From: Erythrobacter sp. Alg231-14
GTDB taxonomy: Bacteria > Pseudomonadota > Alphaproteobacteria > Sphingomonadales > Sphingomonadaceae
DNA: 64,000 nt
Assembly (NCBI RefSeq): GCF_900149685.1
Contig: NZ_LT702999.1
Span: forward strand, 310,001 to 374,000
Reading direction: 5' to 3'
Shown here: positions 54,114-63,411 of the stretch, piece by piece
Position numbering within the stretch: position 1 is the stretch's first letter
How the letters are laid out: every line of letters begins with the position of its first letter
Notes under the pieces: model-generated
Database searches by the model: none
Seen by the model: only the letters and a program-made list of their open reading frames with translations
Told to the model about the DNA's origin: nothing
Program-made: the position numbers and the translations under genes

Positions 54114-55622
54114 ATGACCGCATTTGCCGCCGATAAACTGCTCTTGTTCGGAGCGACTGGCGATTTGTCACGCCGCAAATTGTTGCCAAGCCTTTGCGCT
54201 TTGGATGCTGATGGGCTTCTTCCCGAAAATCTCGCCATTATCGGCACAGCGCGCAGCGACATGGATGACGCGACATTCCGTGAAATGGCGCGCGCCTCTT
54301 TGGAGGAATTCCTGCCGGCTGAACGCCGCGGCGGAATGGCCACGTTTCTCAATCGACTAAGCTACCAACAGTTGGACGCCAGTTCGATCGAAGGGTTCGA
54401 AACGCTTGCAGAGAAAGTCGCACAGGCAGGCGCAGCTAAAGGTGATGAAGAAGAGGCTGGCACCTCCGGCGGATTGGCGATTTTCCTATCAACCGCGCCC
54501 AGCCTTTTCGGCCCCACCATCGCAGGGCTTGAACATGCCGGTTTGACCGGCGAACGCGTGCGGATGTGTTTGGAAAAACCGCTTGGCACAGACCTTGGCT
54601 CTTCGGCAGAGATCAACGACGCGGTCGCCTCCGCGTTCAGCGAAGATCGCATTTTCCGCATCGACCACTATTTGGGCAAGGAGACGGTTCAAAATCTGTT
54701 GGCCTTGCGCTTTGCCAACATCCTGTTTGAGCCGATCTGGAATTCGAATGTGATCGAGCACGTTCAGATCACCGTCGCAGAGACTGTCGGCCTCGAAGGA
54801 CGCGTAGCATTCTACGATGATGCAGGCGCGCTACGGGACATGGTTCAAAACCATATGCTGCAATTGTTGGCATTGGTGGCGATGGAGCCACCGACCAGTT
54901 TTGATGCAACGGCCGTTCGCGATGAAAAGGTCAAAGTGCTGCGCGCCCTGCGCCCGCCACAGGCCAATGAAACAGTCACCGGACAATATCGCGCCGGCGC
55001 AATCGATCGAAAGGCAGTGCCCGGTTACGATGAAGAATTGGGCAAAGATTCGAACACAGAGACGTTCACTGCGATCAAAGCGCATGTGGACAATTGGCGC
55101 TGGAAAGGTGTTCCGTTTTACTTGCGCACAGGCAAGCGTCTGCCCGAACGCGTGACGGAAATCTTGGTGCAGTTTCGATGCGTCCCACACTCCATCTTTG
55201 CCGGTGGCAAAGGCGGCACAGCATCCGGCACATCGGCTGGCACTGGCTTGCAACCCAACAGCTTGCTTATTGGCATCCAGCCCGATGAAGACATCACCTT
55301 ATCGTTGATGGCAAAAGTTCCAGGTCTTGATGAAAACGGCGTGCGCCTGCGCGAAGTGCCGTTGCAAATTAAGATGCCAGACGCCTTTGTCGGACAACAT
55401 CGACGAATTGCCTATGAACGCCTTCTGCTCGACCTGATCAAAGGCGATCAGACTTTGTTTGTACGCCGCGACGAAGTCGAAGCTCAATGGGAATGGGTCG
55501 ATGCGATAAGGTCCGAATGGGAGGCGCATGGCGTAACGCCCAAACCGTACAATGCAGGCAATTGGGGGCCAAGCGCCGCCATAGCTTTGACGGAACGCGA
55601 CGGAGTAAGCTGGCATGAGTAA
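54114..55622 (+). CDS. zwf: Glucose-6-phosphate 1-dehydrogenase
   Basis: A 502-residue NADP-dependent enzyme that makes 6-phosphogluconolactone. The dinucleotide motif GATGDLSRRKLLPSL and active-site RIDHYLGKETVQNLLALRF with the catalytic His are seen. It opens the Entner-Doudoroff operon. The start ATG at 54114 (MTAFAADK) follows AAGGGGATT; TTG at 54093 gives extra residues. Overlaps edd by 8 bases. Confidence 0.97.
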   Translation: MTAFAADKLLLFGATGDLSRRKLLPSLCALDADGLLPENLAIIGTARSDMDDATFREMARASLEEFLPAERRGGMATFLNRLSYQQLDASSIEGFETLAEKVAQAGAAKGDEEEAGTSGGLAIFLSTAPSLFGPTIAGLEHAGLTGERVRMCLEKPLGTDLGSSAEINDAVASAFSEDRIFRIDHYLGKETVQNLLALRFANILFEPIWNSNVIEHVQITVAETVGLEGRVAFYDDAGALRDMVQNHMLQLLALVAMEPPTSFDATAVRDEKVKVLRALRPPQANETVTGQYRAGAIDRKAVPGYDEELGKDSNTETFTAIKAHVDNWRWKGVPFYLRTGKRLPERVTEILVQFRCVPHSIFAGGKGGTASGTSAGTGLQPNSLLIGIQPDEDITLSLMAKVPGLDENGVRLREVPLQIKMPDAFVGQHRRIAYERLLLDLIKGDQTLFVRRDEVEAQWEWVDAIRSEWEAHGVTPKPYNAGNWGPSAAIALTERDGVSWHE

Positions 55623-57432
55623 GCTGCATGACACCCTGCACCGCGTGACATCGCGTGTGATCGAGAATTCTCGCAAAGGGCGCGCTGATTATCTTGAATT
55701 GATGCGGCGCGAAGCGGATCGTCGCCCCGAACATAAAGATGTCGCCTGTTCCAACCTTGCCCATGCCTTCGCCGGCGCGTTGGAGGATCAAGACGCGATG
55801 AAGTCGGGTCGCGGGCCCAATATCGGTATTGTTACAGCCTACAACGACATGCTTTCAGCACACCAACCCTATGGTCGGTATCCTGATCGCTTGAAAATCT
55901 TTGCCCGTGAAGTCGGCGCAACCGCGCAGGTTGCTGGTGGCACCCCGGCCATGTGCGACGGCGTAACGCAAGGCGAAGACGGAATGGAGCTATCGCTTTT
56001 CAGCCGCGACAACATCGCCATGGCAACGGGCGTCGCCTTGTCGCATCAAATGTATGATGGCGTGGCGGCGTTGGGCATCTGCGACAAGATTGTGCCGGGG
56101 TTGATTATCGGCGCGTTGCGGTTTGGCCATTTGCCGGCGATCTTTGTTCCATCCGGCCCCATGCCAAGCGGCATTTCAAACAAGCAAAAACAAGAAACCC
56201 GTCAAAAATACGCAGCCGGCGAAGTCGGTCGCGACACATTGCTGGAAAGCGAGCTCGGCTCTTATCACTCGCCGGGCACTTGCACTTTTTTCGGCACCGC
56301 CAATTCCAATCAGATGATGATGGAGATGATGGGGCTCCATGTGCCAGGCGCGGCCTTTGTCCAGCCGGGCACCAAATTACGACAAGCCTTAGACCGAGCG
56401 GCCGTTCACAGATTGGCTCAATTGGCCGGCACAACCGAAAGAACATTGGCGCAAGTGATCGATGAAAAAGCGATCATCAACGCCGTCATTGGCCTGCTTG
56501 CGACTGGCGGATCCACCAATCACGCGATCCATATTCCCGCAATGGCACGTGCAGCAGGGATTCACATTGATTGGAGCGACATGGCCGAGCTGTCGAGCGT
56601 CGTTCCCTTGCTTGCCCGAGTGTATCCCAACGGCGCGGGCGATGTGAACCATTTTCACAGCGCGGGCGGCATGGCTTATGTCATCGATGAACTGGTGAAT
56701 GCAGGCCTCGCCCATGGAGATATCCTTACAGTTTGGGACGACGGATTGTCGGCCTACGCATCAGAGCCGGTTTGGCAGGATGATGAGCTGGCATGGCAGA
56801 AGGTCGAAGCATCTCGCGATGAAACGATGCTTCGTCCGGCGAGTGACCCATTCCAGACTGACGGCGGGATGAAGCTTTTGACCGGCAATCTGGGCCGCGC
56901 CTGTTTCAAATCGTCGGCGGTCTCCAAAGATCGTTGGACCATAAAGGCGCCGTGCCGCGTTTTCGAAACACAAAGCGCGGTGACCGATGCATTTAAGGCC
57001 GGTGAACTGGATCGCGATGTCGTCGTCGTGGTCCGTTTCCAAGGGCCAAGAGCCAACGGAATGCCAGAATTGCACGCTTTGACGCCGTCTCTCGCTGTGC
57101 TTCAAGATCGCGGGCACAAGGTTGCATTGGTTACGGATGGCCGCATGTCTGGCGCTAGCGGCAAAGTGCCTGCTGCCATTCACATAACACCCGAAGCAAA
57201 GGCCAAGGATGGGAAGGCCGGACCGCTCAGCTTGCTGCGCGATGGGGATATTGTTCGGGTTTGTGCCGCAACCGGCGCGCTCTCAACCTCGGCAGATCTG
57301 ACCGATCGCATTCCCGCCAAAGAGCCTATTGCAGAGCATGGCGTTGGGCGCGAACTTTTCCGGATGTTCCAAGTGCACGCCGATGGAGCGGAACAAGGCG
57401 CATCGGCCATGCTGGCCAGCGCGGGACTGTAA
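55615..57432 (+). CDS. edd: Phosphogluconate dehydratase
   Basis: A 605-residue iron-sulfur dehydratase of the IlvD/EDD family making KDPG from 6-phosphogluconate. Seen: GIVTAYNDMLSAHQPYGRYPD, a Cys in TPAMCDGVTQG, Cys in GTCTFFGTANSN, ATGGSTNHAIH and TDGRMSGASGKVPAA. A [4Fe-4S] cluster is expected. Second gene of the operon. Confidence 0.97.
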   Translation: MSKLHDTLHRVTSRVIENSRKGRADYLELMRREADRRPEHKDVACSNLAHAFAGALEDQDAMKSGRGPNIGIVTAYNDMLSAHQPYGRYPDRLKIFAREVGATAQVAGGTPAMCDGVTQGEDGMELSLFSRDNIAMATGVALSHQMYDGVAALGICDKIVPGLIIGALRFGHLPAIFVPSGPMPSGISNKQKQETRQKYAAGEVGRDTLLESELGSYHSPGTCTFFGTANSNQMMMEMMGLHVPGAAFVQPGTKLRQALDRAAVHRLAQLAGTTERTLAQVIDEKAIINAVIGLLATGGSTNHAIHIPAMARAAGIHIDWSDMAELSSVVPLLARVYPNGAGDVNHFHSAGGMAYVIDELVNAGLAHGDILTVWDDGLSAYASEPVWQDDELAWQKVEASRDETMLRPASDPFQTDGGMKLLTGNLGRACFKSSAVSKDRWTIKAPCRVFETQSAVTDAFKAGELDRDVVVVVRFQGPRANGMPELHALTPSLAVLQDRGHKVALVTDGRMSGASGKVPAAIHITPEAKAKDGKAGPLSLLRDGDIVRVCAATGALSTSADLTDRIPAKEPIAEHGVGRELFRMFQVHADGAEQGASAMLASAGL

Positions 57433-57436
57433 TAGG

Positions 57437-58450
57437 ATGGTTGGCCCAGAGATTACAACGCGAGACATCGTCGCGGTTGATATTGGCGGCACCCATGCAA
57501 GGTTCGCAATTGCCTCCATCAAGAACGACGGAACCGTTGGGCTAAGTGAACCGGTCACATTGAAAACCGAAGCGTTCGCCAGTTTTGAAACAGCTTGGGG
57601 CGCCTTTCGCGCGCAGATGGGTGGAGATCTACCTCGCGACGTTGCAATGGCCGTTGCCGGGAGAGTGAACCCCGACATCATCCGGTTTACCAACAATCCA
57701 TGGATCATTCGACCGCCCTTGATCGAAGAAAAACTGGGTTGCAATCGCCATCTTATCGTCAATGATTTCGAGGCGGTCGCGCATGCCGCCGCGCGCGCAT
57801 CATCGGATGAATTTGTCCACCTAACCGGACCCGATCAAGACTTACCCGATACCGGCACAATCTCGGTTGTTGGCCCAGGCACTGGGTTGGGGGTTGCGTA
57901 TTTCTGGCGCAAAGCGGGCGACGACTATCGCGTTCAAGCGACAGAAGGCGGGCATGGCGATTTCGCGCCGCTTGATGCGATTGAAGACGCGATTTTAGCG
58001 CGGCTGCGCAAACAATTAACCCGTGTGTCCAACGAACGCGTGGTGTCGGGCCCGGCGATTGTCGATATCTACCACGCGCTTGCCGCGCTTGAGGGGCGCG
58101 CTGTCCATGAATTGGACGACGTTGCCGTGTGGAGCGCGGGGGTATCCGGCGGCGAAAATGGCAGAGACAGCCTAGCATCTGCCGCGGTGGACCGGTTTTG
58201 TTTGGCGTTGGGCTCCGTTGCGGGCGATATCGCGTTGACCCAAGGCGCGAATGGCGTAGTGATCGCGGGCGGGCTCGGTTACCGGATCCGCGACACTTTG
58301 CTATCATCCGGCTTTGCCGAACGATTTAAGGCGAAAGGGCGGTTCGCATCCCTCATGGCGACCATGCCCGTTAAACTTATAAGCCATCCGCAACCCGGCC
58401 TTTTCGGGGCGGCGGCGGCGTTCAGCCAAAAGTATTTTGAGGACCTATGA
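57437..58450 (+). CDS. glk: Glucokinase
   Basis: A 337-residue ROK/bacterial glucokinase. ATP-binding start VAVDIGGTHARFAIA, then VVGPGTGLGVAYFW and GVVIAGGLGYRIRD. It phosphorylates glucose so that the zwf product path can run. Starts 5 bases after the edd stop; its stop overlaps the next gene (ATGA). Confidence 0.95.
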   Translation: MVGPEITTRDIVAVDIGGTHARFAIASIKNDGTVGLSEPVTLKTEAFASFETAWGAFRAQMGGDLPRDVAMAVAGRVNPDIIRFTNNPWIIRPPLIEEKLGCNRHLIVNDFEAVAHAAARASSDEFVHLTGPDQDLPDTGTISVVGPGTGLGVAYFWRKAGDDYRVQATEGGHGDFAPLDAIEDAILARLRKQLTRVSNERVVSGPAIVDIYHALAALEGRAVHELDDVAVWSAGVSGGENGRDSLASAAVDRFCLALGSVAGDIALTQGANGVVIAGGLGYRIRDTLLSSGFAERFKAKGRFASLMATMPVKLISHPQPGLFGAAAAFSQKYFEDL

Positions 58451-61242
58451 CCATGACGCTCCCCCTGAATTCTGTCGCCGATCTTGGTGAACGGTTGAAG
58501 GAATTGCACGCCCGAACGCGCGAAACCCCTTTGTTCAATCCTGTTTTCCAATTGGGATTGGACTTGTCGCGCGATCTCGAAGGCGGGGGAACAGACCTTG
58601 ATGCACTCGAAAGTTTGGTCGCAGAATTGGAATGCGGCAGTTTAAAATCGCGAGCAAAGCGCCTTGAACGCTTGCTTGCTCCGGTTGGCGAGACGGACAA
58701 TCGCGCCGATCTCGCATCGGTTTTTGAACGCGACGGGTCATTTGATGCGTTCAAAGCACGCTGGGAAACGCCGCGTCTCCACGCGGTTTTCACCGCGCAT
58801 CCGACCTTTCTGTTGACCCCTGCCCAAACCGGGGCCGTTGCGGACAAAGCGACAAAAGGCACGACGATCAATCGGGAAACCTGCGCATCGGGCGAAGAAC
58901 GCCCGGCGGTCACCCTTCAGTATGAACACGAACAGGCGATGGCGGCGATCGCTGATGCGCAAGATGCGCGCGCCGATATCGTCTCTGAAACACTAAATCA
59001 TGCCGCCGCGACGTGGCCGGATGATTGGCATGATGTGACCCCATTGCCGTTTCGTTTCGCGACATGGGTCGGCTATGACATGGACGGTCGCACCGACATC
59101 AAATGGTACACATCGATCCTGTTCCGACTTCAGGAAAAAGCGATGCGTTTGGCGCGTTATGCGAAGGCGCTAGAGGCTATTGATGCTGCCCACCCCATTG
59201 TAGCCAAACTGCGCGCGGCCGAAGACCACACCAATATGTGTGCGACTGCGTTTGCCGATGACCTTACCGATCCGGCGGATTTGTCACGCGCAGCGAACCA
59301 ATTGACCGCCGACAGTCCGGACAAATTGACTTCATTGGGCGATATTATTGCCACGCTAGAAGCAGACTCTCGGGGCGCCTCCGATACGAGCACAGCCGTT
59401 GCATTAAAAACACTGGCCGCCACGATGCGGTCTGATGGCCTTGGTATGGCGCATGTCCATTTCCGCGTGAACGCGAAACAATTGCACAACGCAATCCGCA
59501 GCCATTTGAGCGACACACCCGAACTCGATCTGGCCAGCAAGGGGGCGATGGGAACTTTGCGGCGAATGCTCGCGGATGTTGAACCCAAACGCACCAATTT
59601 CGCCAGCCTCGCCATCGAAAGCTCAACGGCGACGCGGCAATTCTTGGCCATAGCGCAAATACTCGGACACATCGACGCCGACACGCCCATTCGGATGTTG
59701 ATTGCGGAATGCGAACAACCATCCACTGTGTTGGCTGCGTTGTATCTGTCGAAACTGTTTGGAATTGATGATCGGGTCGATGTCTCTCCTTTGTTTGAGA
59801 CTGAAAGCGCGCTTGAGCATGGCGGCCGCTTCCTCGAGGCTTTGTGCGCCGAAGAGCAATACCAATCCTACGCACGACTGCGCGGCCGTGTGTGTATCCA
59901 AACCGGCTTTTCGGACGCTGGCCGGTTTGTGGGTCAAATCCCAGCCAGCCTTGCGATTGAGCGGCTGCATGGGCGCATGGCGCAGGCCATGGCACGCAAC
60001 AATTTGGCCGATGTCTCCGCATTGATCTTCAACACCCATGGCGAAAGCATGGGACGCGGGGCACATCCATCCGGCTTTGCCGACCGATTGACTTGGCCGA
60101 TGAGCCCTTGGGCACGCAGTCAGTTTGCCGGGTCGGACATTGAGCTGGAGCCCGAAGTCAGCTTCCAGGGCGGCGACGGGTATATGTATTTCAGAGGGCC
60201 CGAGCTGGCCCGCGCCACGTTGACCCGGATCATCACGCAAAGCCCCGACTCAACCCGGGAAAACACCGACCCATTGTACACGCGCACGGACATCAGCCTC
60301 GATTTCTATCGTGCGATACGCGCGCATCAACGCGCTCATTTGCGCAGCGCAACCTATTCTCGCGCCGTAACCGCGTTCGGATTGGGCCTTCTCAATTCCA
60401 CCGGAAGCCGAGTTTCCCGCCGCCAATCCGACCTTTCGGCGGATCGCGACATGAACCTACGGCAGATCCGCGCAATCCCGCACAATTCAATCCTTCAACA
60501 ATTGGGTTATCCAGTGAATGTCATCGCTGGGATAGGCTCTGCGGCTGACGGAAATTACGAAGAGGTCGCCGCGCTGTTGACCGAAAGCGAGCGGGGTCAG
60601 CAATTGCTGCGGCTTGCGCGGACGTCCAACGCATTGGCCAGCGTTAAGACCGTCGCGGCCCACGGCGAATTGTTCAATTCCGCCTACTGGGCGACCCGCC
60701 CCTATCGAGGGACAGAGCCGCATTTGTCGCGCGCTTGCGAAGTGTTGGCGGAATATCTGACCAAGGATGATCGCACCGGCGTGTTCCGGCGGCTTGCCTC
60801 ACGATTGCGCGTCGACGCGCTCAAATTCCATCGGTTGTTGGACCACCTTCCGCCAGAAGAACCCGAACCGACAACAGAGAACACCCGTCGCATGATTGGT
60901 GCGGCGCAGGCTCTAAGACTCGCTTTGATGCAGCATATTTTCTTGAAGGCCGTGTCCGTTCCGGTGTTTAGCCGCGCGAACGACATCAGCCGCGAAGATG
61001 TTTTGGAAATGGTGTTCAGTTTGCGAATTGACGATGCATTGGCCCAAATGCGGCGCGCTTTCCCGACGCATTTCCCATCGACCAGCGATTTTGCGATGGA
61101 TGCTCCCGCCGATTATCCGGATGCGTCCGTCGAGGGGTATGCGCAAATCACGCGCGACTACATCGATCCGATTGAGCGAGCCTACGCGTTGATGTTGCGG
61201 CTGTCTGTGGCAATCGCCAATCAATTTGGAGCGCACGGATAA
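58447..61242 (+). CDS. Divergent phosphoenolpyruvate carboxylase-family protein
   Basis: A 931-residue protein aligned in outline with PEP carboxylase (HAVFTAHPT at about residue 118, C-terminal VSVPVFSRANDISREDVL). Key loops differ: the usual GGDRDGN is GYDMDGR (209-215), the glycine loop HGRGGxxGRGG is HGESMGRGAHP (from His531) with the first Arg lost, and LRAIPWxFAWTQ is LRQIRAIPHNSILQQ. It might carboxylate PEP poorly, or do something else. It is translationally coupled to glk, so it belongs to the carbon operon. Confidence 0.75.
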   Translation: MTMTLPLNSVADLGERLKELHARTRETPLFNPVFQLGLDLSRDLEGGGTDLDALESLVAELECGSLKSRAKRLERLLAPVGETDNRADLASVFERDGSFDAFKARWETPRLHAVFTAHPTFLLTPAQTGAVADKATKGTTINRETCASGEERPAVTLQYEHEQAMAAIADAQDARADIVSETLNHAAATWPDDWHDVTPLPFRFATWVGYDMDGRTDIKWYTSILFRLQEKAMRLARYAKALEAIDAAHPIVAKLRAAEDHTNMCATAFADDLTDPADLSRAANQLTADSPDKLTSLGDIIATLEADSRGASDTSTAVALKTLAATMRSDGLGMAHVHFRVNAKQLHNAIRSHLSDTPELDLASKGAMGTLRRMLADVEPKRTNFASLAIESSTATRQFLAIAQILGHIDADTPIRMLIAECEQPSTVLAALYLSKLFGIDDRVDVSPLFETESALEHGGRFLEALCAEEQYQSYARLRGRVCIQTGFSDAGRFVGQIPASLAIERLHGRMAQAMARNNLADVSALIFNTHGESMGRGAHPSGFADRLTWPMSPWARSQFAGSDIELEPEVSFQGGDGYMYFRGPELARATLTRIITQSPDSTRENTDPLYTRTDISLDFYRAIRAHQRAHLRSATYSRAVTAFGLGLLNSTGSRVSRRQSDLSADRDMNLRQIRAIPHNSILQQLGYPVNVIAGIGSAADGNYEEVAALLTESERGQQLLRLARTSNALASVKTVAAHGELFNSAYWATRPYRGTEPHLSRACEVLAEYLTKDDRTGVFRRLASRLRVDALKFHRLLDHLPPEEPEPTTENTRRMIGAAQALRLALMQHIFLKAVSVPVFSRANDISREDVLEMVFSLRIDDALAQMRRAFPTHFPSTSDFAMDAPADYPDASVEGYAQITRDYIDPIERAYALMLRLSVAIANQFGAHG

Positions 61243-61308
61243 AGCGCTAGGGATCCGATCCATCGCGGCTCTCTTACGAATTTTTACATATTAACCTTTG
61301 CTCTGCCC

Positions 61309-61327
61309 CCGTCCCCCGAAGGGACGG
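61309..61327 (+). terminator. Hairpin after the PEP-carboxylase-like gene
   Basis: Perfect 7-bp arms (CCGTCCC/GGGACGG) with a 5-base loop, 67 bases past the stop, no T tract. Possible end of the zwf operon transcript, or part of the leader of the L,D-transpeptidase gene. Confidence 0.4.
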
Positions 61328-61434
61328 CGGGCCGTTTGCGCCCGTTAGTCACTGGCCGTTCACCGCCGAAAGCGGCATAACGTGGGCCAGTTACAAAGAG
61401 CGTTCCTTTAAGGATTCGCATTTAGGATTTTGGC

Positions 61435-62331
61435 ATGATGGCTTTTACAACCCTCCGATTGACCGCCTTTGCTGCTGCCGCTGCGCTTCTTGGCGGGGCT
61501 ACACTTGTCGCTGCACAGAGCTCTGTCGATGATGCCGCAGACGCCGCTGTCGAAGTTGCTGCCGACGCAGAAAGTGCCATTCGCGCGATTGACCCCACGA
61601 CCGGCGGTGCCTCACTTGTTGTTGATCCTAGCTTGCCTCAACCCTACGACGTGCAAGCGACCGACGTCGAAGATCTACCAGAACTTCCGCCTGCACCGGT
61701 CACAGCGTCTTTGCCGGCACCTGTTGCCGCCCCTATTCTGCCTGAGCCAACAATCGCAGTGGAAGAGGCGCCTCGAGGTCCAGCCGCCCGCATGATTTCA
61801 AATCCGCAAGTGCAGGCCACCCCTGCCCCCACACCTTCTGCCCCGCGGATCGCAGTCAGCGATGATCCATTTGTGGTCAAAAGCATCCTTCCGATCGAAG
61901 GCACTATCCGATACGGAGAATGGTATTGGGACGAATCCCGTGCCCCTGCGACAGGTGAATTGGTGATGACCGTGGACCTCGATGCCCGCGTCATTAGCGT
62001 TTTCCGCGATGGTCACGAAATTGGAACAGCGGTTGCGCTGCTGGGCACCACATCGCATCCGACCCCGCTCGGCACCTTCCCGATTTTGACCAAAGAACGC
62101 GACAACGTTTCGGAGAAATACAACAACGCGCCAATGCCATGGACTCTACGTCTGACTTGGGATGGCATCGCCATCCACGGTTCGCCGGTCCAAAACGGCT
62201 ATGCGTCGCATGGTTGCATTGGCGTGCCTGATCCGTTTGCCGAAAAACTGTTCGAAATTGCTAAGCGCGGTGATCGTGTTGTGATCACACGCGGTCAAAT
62301 GATCGGCATTGGCGACAAAATTATGTCCTAA
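61435..62331 (+). CDS. L,D-transpeptidase family protein
   Basis: A 298-residue exported YkuD-type enzyme. Signal peptide (residues 1-28, ending VAAQ). A Pro/Ala-rich region (about 60-135) precedes the catalytic domain (about 180-285) with IAIHGSPVQNG and the active-site SHGCIGVP (Cys). Makes 3-3 cross-links in peptidoglycan or anchors lipoproteins. Its stop overlaps the convergent tilS stop by 4 bases. Confidence 0.93.
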   Translation: MMAFTTLRLTAFAAAAALLGGATLVAAQSSVDDAADAAVEVAADAESAIRAIDPTTGGASLVVDPSLPQPYDVQATDVEDLPELPPAPVTASLPAPVAAPILPEPTIAVEEAPRGPAARMISNPQVQATPAPTPSAPRIAVSDDPFVVKSILPIEGTIRYGEWYWDESRAPATGELVMTVDLDARVISVFRDGHEIGTAVALLGTTSHPTPLGTFPILTKERDNVSEKYNNAPMPWTLRLTWDGIAIHGSPVQNGYASHGCIGVPDPFAEKLFEIAKRGDRVVITRGQMIGIGDKIMS

Positions 62332-63380
62332 TGCGCGTTGCGAGGCGGTTCGGGTGAGAACCGCCAGACGCGCATTTCAACGCCCACCTTTGCGACTTTT
62401 TCAACGCCTGCCATGGCAAGAACGCCGCCAATCGATGCGTTGTTACCGCGCCACAATCGATCCGCTGCACGCCCCGCTTCACTGCGCGTCACGCGGCCAC
62501 CCAGTTCAGCGATGATCCGGCAAACCGTTTCAATTTGAATGGTCCGCGGAACGTTCACGCAATACTGCAATGCGGGCTGAACGGCGGCATCGGGATCAGG
62601 GGCGACCATTTCGGCCCAATCCAGTTCGGCGTACCATTCAAGCGCTCGCCATCCTTCCGCCAAATGACCCGCGCTGCTCGCTAAGGCTTCTGCATCCAAC
62701 CAATCGTGCTTTGCCAAATGATCGCGCACTCGGACCCTGTCAAAAGCACGGTTGGAGTTTGAAGGATCGTTGACGGCAAGTATCCCAGCGTCACCCACCA
62801 AGGCCTCCAATTCACCCTTGCGCGCCCATAAGAGCGGCCGGATCAACGGGATATCTGAATTGGGTAGTGACGACCACGACCGCACTCCGGCCAACCCTGC
62901 CATTCCGCTGCCGCGAGCCAAACGCATCAACAGTGTTTCGGCCTGATCATCGGCATGATGCGCGGTGGCAATGGCGCCAACGCCATCTTCTTGTGCCCAT
63001 CGTGCCAATGCGGCGTAGCGCGCATCTCGGGCTTTTGCTTGGACATTGCCGGGCCCGACATCAACGCGAACGCCAGTGAACGGCACGCCCAATTGCAAGC
63101 AGATCCCTTCGACCAAGGCAACTTCGTTGTTCGCCTCAAGCCGAAGTCCGTGATCGATGCTGAGAACGGCAATATTGCCGGGCATTGCCGCATGAGCCAG
63201 CAACAACAAAGCGAGGCTATCCGGCCCGCCAGATACGGCCAGCCCCAATGGGCCCGCCGCACCTACATCCGATGGATCGCGATCCTCCTGCGGCCACAGT
63301 TCGTCGACTGCGTCACGAAAGCGCGCAACAACATCCGTATGACGTTGTTTCAGACGAGCAATGTCAATGGACGTATCAAT
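62328..63380 (-). CDS. tilS: tRNA(Ile)-lysidine synthetase, probable ATT start
   Basis: An enzyme that adds lysine to C34 of tRNA-Ile(CAU). The N-type ATP-pyrophosphatase motif LAVSGGPDSLALLLLAHAA, DHGLR and HHADDQAETLLMRLARGSG are clear. A plain start (TTG at 63248) leaves only two residues before LAVSGG, too short for the family. The frame stays open another 44 codons upstream (IDTSIDIARLKQRHTDVVAR and on) to a TAG. AGGGGG sits five bases before ATT at 63380, so ATT is the best start (350 aa). No ATG or GTG is available. Confidence 0.85.
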   Translation of the reverse strand: MDTSIDIARLKQRHTDVVARFRDAVDELWPQEDRDPSDVGAAGPLGLAVSGGPDSLALLLLAHAAMPGNIAVLSIDHGLRLEANNEVALVEGICLQLGVPFTGVRVDVGPGNVQAKARDARYAALARWAQEDGVGAIATAHHADDQAETLLMRLARGSGMAGLAGVRSWSSLPNSDIPLIRPLLWARKGELEALVGDAGILAVNDPSNSNRAFDRVRVRDHLAKHDWLDAEALASSAGHLAEGWRALEWYAELDWAEMVAPDPDAAVQPALQYCVNVPRTIQIETVCRIIAELGGRVTRSEAGRAADRLWRGNNASIGGVLAMAGVEKVAKVGVEMRVWRFSPEPPRNAH

Positions 63381-63411
63381 CAGCGCCCCCTAACCAGGCC
63401 AAGCATAAGCG

